Assembly: GCA_031264975.1 (NCBI GenBank)
Contig: JAISDH010000490.1
Location: forward strand, 1 to 8,078
Direction: 5' to 3'
Source: Bacteroidales bacterium
GTDB taxonomy: Bacteria > Bacteroidota > Bacteroidia > Bacteroidales > WCHB1-69
Length of the DNA stretch: 8,078 nucleotides
Program-made: the position numbers and the translations under genes
Part shown: positions 6,635 through 8,078 of the stretch, piece after piece
How positions within the stretch are numbered: the first letter of the stretch is position 1
How the letters are laid out: each line of letters starts with the position of its first letter
Notes under the pieces: model-generated
Seen by the model: the letters and a program-made list of their open reading frames with translations, nothing else
Database searches by the model: none
What the model was told of the DNA's origin: nothing

Positions 6635-6665
6635 AAAAAAAGGGAGCGGGTAATCCGCTCCCTTT
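6635..6665 (-). terminator. Intrinsic (Rho-independent) terminator of the lipoprotein transcription unit
   Basis: There is a perfect 11-bp stem, AAAGGGAGCGG (6639-6649) with CCGCTCCCTTT (6655-6665), and a 5-nt loop GTAAT. Read on the minus strand it is followed by seven T residues (A-run at 6635-6641), overlapping the stem base. It sits 94 nt beyond the stop of the lipoprotein gene, so it should end the glycan-utilisation transcript and separate it from the RiPP/glycosyltransferase cluster. Plus-strand activity would be weak because only TTTA follows. Confidence 0.88.
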
Positions 6666-6759
6666 ATCACATCTGTTCGTACAATTCTACGGAATATTCA
6701 ACACTAAAGGATTTTCGACGTAAACCGTATCCAGGATAGCCTGCGTACAGTATATCTGC

Positions 6760-7911
6760 CTAATTCACATAAATGTAAATTTCCGATATAGCGACGTATG
6801 TCTGTCTGCCGTTGTTATCTGGCAGGAAGATTCGCATATATCGTCCGTCGGTATCTACAGACTGGGAAACGTTTAAGGTCATCATATTCTCGCCCACAAT
6901 ATTCGAGAACACAACATTTCCAATACCTTTCCACGAAGGCGAATTCCACACGGGAGCATCGCCTACCGAAAACTGAACTGTTTTAGTATCGGTATAATTA
7001 GTGTACATGCGGCGATATATTTCAATCTTGCATATATTTCGCGGCGTCCCGAGGTCTAATAAAATCCAGTGGGGGAACGGAGCGTTTCCTCCCGACCATT
7101 GCGAATGCCAGTAGGTATTCAGATCATTATCGATAATCATGTGCATTCCGCCGCCGTCGCTGGCTGTTTCGTCCGACACCTCAAGCACCCTTAATCCAGC
7201 CTTGTTCACAAGTAGCATTTCGGGGAACGGAGTTTCGTGCACAATCCAGTCGACATAGAAAGTGTCTACTGCATTTTCTTCCGGAAGAAACAGAGAACGG
7301 TATGTAAACACAGACGACGTCTTTACATTCGGGCACAGCGCCATGGAACCGCTTGCCGGGTTTGTTACCGACACAGCCTGTTTCTCATCATTCTTGTCCG
7401 TATAGCGTATCTGAACGCCTGCAAGATGATCAACAATCGACGACCAGGTTATTTCGCCGCCTTCTTCGGTAAGGGCAACTTTCCAGACAGGCTGGTTGAC
7501 TAAAGAACTTTGAAACAGGTCTCCGTACGAATTGGCAAAGCCCGTTACGGGAAGCGAATGATTACCGTGAGCGTCGCTTGTCCATACTGTGAAAGTATAG
7601 GATTTCTCTTCCATATCCGGTATCTCTATCTCTACGGTATCCAGTCCGGTAGACGGCGTAACAGGATATATCAGCGAATTGTTTCCGTTGTCCCAGTAAA
7701 TATCAATGGATTTTACATTGGGCGAATTGTACAGGACTGTGCGCAGTACAATTCTTTCCCTGCCTGCAAGAAACTCTACCGATTCGGGTTTGGGCATATA
7801 GACGGTTTCGCCGTCTTCCAGATATTTCTTGTGAATATCCATCATGCCTTCACAGGAAAACAATCCTGTCAATACGGTAAAGATCAATAGTATATTAAAT
7901 ATCTTTTTCAT
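6760..7911 (-). CDS. Surface lipoprotein with DUF4998-like N-terminal region and C-terminal F5/8 type C (discoidin) domain
   Basis: This is a 383-residue lipoprotein. The signal peptide MKKIFNILLIFTVLTGLFSC ends in the lipobox LFSC, with C20 as the acylated residue. The region after it (DIHKKYLEDGETVYMPKPES, then SIDIYWDNGNNS) matches the usual opening of DUF4998 proteins, beta-rich modules of Bacteroidota glycan-utilisation loci. Residues ~235-381 form a discoidin-like carbohydrate-binding domain: ASDGGGMHMIIDNDLNTYWHS (in part, 250-269), HWILLDLG (281-288), and the closing GRYMRIFLP...AISEIYIY strands. It probably sits on the outer-membrane surface and helps a SusC/SusD-type system bind glycan. 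It begins 23 nt after the partial gene at 7935 and is followed by an intrinsic terminator, so it is the last gene of that operon. Codons are visibly more GC-rich than in the genes below 6412. The exact ligand cannot be told. Confidence 0.85.
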   Translation of the reverse strand: MKKIFNILLIFTVLTGLFSCEGMMDIHKKYLEDGETVYMPKPESVEFLAGRERIVLRTVLYNSPNVKSIDIYWDNGNNSLIYPVTPSTGLDTVEIEIPDMEEKSYTFTVWTSDAHGNHSLPVTGFANSYGDLFQSSLVNQPVWKVALTEEGGEITWSSIVDHLAGVQIRYTDKNDEKQAVSVTNPASGSMALCPNVKTSSVFTYRSLFLPEENAVDTFYVDWIVHETPFPEMLLVNKAGLRVLEVSDETASDGGGMHMIIDNDLNTYWHSQWSGGNAPFPHWILLDLGTPRNICKIEIYRRMYTNYTDTKTVQFSVGDAPVWNSPSWKGIGNVVFSNIVGENMMTLNVSQSVDTDGRYMRIFLPDNNGRQTYVAISEIYIYVN

Positions 7912-7934
7912 ATCTTAAATGTTTAACAATAAAA

Positions 7935-8078
7935 TTACTCTTCATATCTTCCGAAAAACGTAAGTTCCGCAACATTGGCGTACGGTCGGCTTCCCCATGT
8001 CGAATTGGGGAGTATAAACCTCAGATAACGCTGCGGCTGCAAGTCCCTTGGAAAAGAAAATTCATGTCCGTTTGCGCC
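7935..8078 (-). CDS. C-terminal end of a DUF5000/F5-8C-like surface protein (5' part outside window)
   Basis: The last 47 codons and TAA stop (7935-7937) of a gene that enters from the high end. The peptide includes FSFPRDLQPQRYLRFILPNS and ends NVAELTFFGRYEE. The pattern 'RYLRF...N.WG...Y.NVAELTFFG' is the final pair of strands of a discoidin-type domain, as found at the end of DUF4959/DUF5126/DUF5000 lipoproteins of Bacteroidota polysaccharide utilisation loci. Those genes often directly precede a DUF4998 lipoprotein, as here (23-nt gap). Such proteins are surface carbohydrate binders. It is too short for a firm domain name, but it is certainly a coding 3' end given its order, stop position and composition. 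Confidence 0.72.
   Translation of the reverse strand, partial: GANGHEFSFPRDLQPQRYLRFILPNSTWGSRPYANVAELTFFGRYEE

Larger units (their letters stand above)
6413..6759. other. Non-coding spacer between the glycan-utilisation locus and the RiPP cluster
   Basis: These 347 nt contain no credible gene. On the minus strand, 6666-6759 is the 3' untranslated part of the lipoprotein transcript, followed by the terminator, the 14-bp tandem repeat, the two hairpins and the 14-bp palindrome. The promoter of the 849-aa glycosyltransferase gene must lie between about 6634 and 6413. I looked for the Bacteroidota pattern TTTG-(19-21)-TAnnTTTG and found only weak partial matches, so no promoter is assigned. The part from 6413 to 6500 is extremely AT-rich. 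Confidence 0.7.

Noticed and set aside
6680..6759. Short open stretch just after the lipoprotein stop reading ...AILDTVYVENPLVLNIP on the minus strand
   Set aside because: It looks protein-like, but it has only about 26 codons, no start, and begins right after a stop in its own frame. It could be a relic of a lost gene end, but there is not enough to call a pseudogene.
7237..7890. Plus-strand open frames of 88 and 126 codons opposite the lipoprotein gene
   Set aside because: Antisense shadows: the minus strand here encodes a clear signal peptide, DUF4998-like region and discoidin domain.
1..8078. CRISPR arrays, tRNA/rRNA genes, insertion sequences
   Set aside because: No regularly spaced repeats, no tRNA-like cloverleaf or rRNA motifs, and no transposase motifs or terminal inverted repeats were seen.

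Overview
This window looks like a chromosomal segment of a Bacteroidota (Bacteroidales-type) bacterium. The evidence is AT-rich translation starts without Shine-Dalgarno sequences, a lipoprotein with a DUF4998-like region and a discoidin (F5/8 type C) domain typical of SusC/SusD glycan-utilisation loci, a RiPP leader of the Bacteroidales double-glycine type, and a downstream macroglobulin-like N-terminus peculiar to this phylum. Every supported gene is on the minus strand, so transcription runs from high to low coordinates.

Region 6760-8078 is the 3' end of a probable polysaccharide utilisation locus. It holds the last 47 codons of a DUF5000/F5-8C-like surface protein, then a 383-aa lipoprotein. 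A strong intrinsic terminator (6635-6665) closes this unit. The following spacer (6413-6634) is non-coding and contains a 14-bp tandem duplication, two small GC-rich hairpins and a 14-bp palindrome.

Region 1-6412 is an AT-richer, compact gene cluster that reads as a glycosylated-RiPP (ribosomally made, post-translationally modified peptide) locus. In transcription order it contains: an 849-aa fusion of three glycosyltransferases (GT14-like, GT2, and GT32/capsule-synthesis-like); a 741-aa fusion of a degenerate LanC-like domain with a GT4 glycosyltransferase; an ECF sigma factor; an exported thioredoxin-like protein with only one cysteine of the usual pair; an 80-aa precursor peptide with a GG leader and a seven-cysteine acidic core; and the 5' end of a macroglobulin-like envelope protein that leaves the window. 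Gaps between most of these genes are 11-15 nt, which suggests one operon, possibly with a second promoter in the 61-nt gap after the sigma gene.

Inferred logic: the precursor is made in the cytoplasm and bound through its leader, perhaps by the LanC-like domain. It would be decorated by up to four glycosyltransferase modules carried on two polypeptides, then exported and cut after the GG. The thioredoxin-like and macroglobulin-like proteins would act outside the inner membrane. No dehydratase (LanB), radical SAM enzyme or C39-type exporter is present in the window, so lanthionine formation is not demonstrated. Glycosylation is the modification best supported by the gene content.
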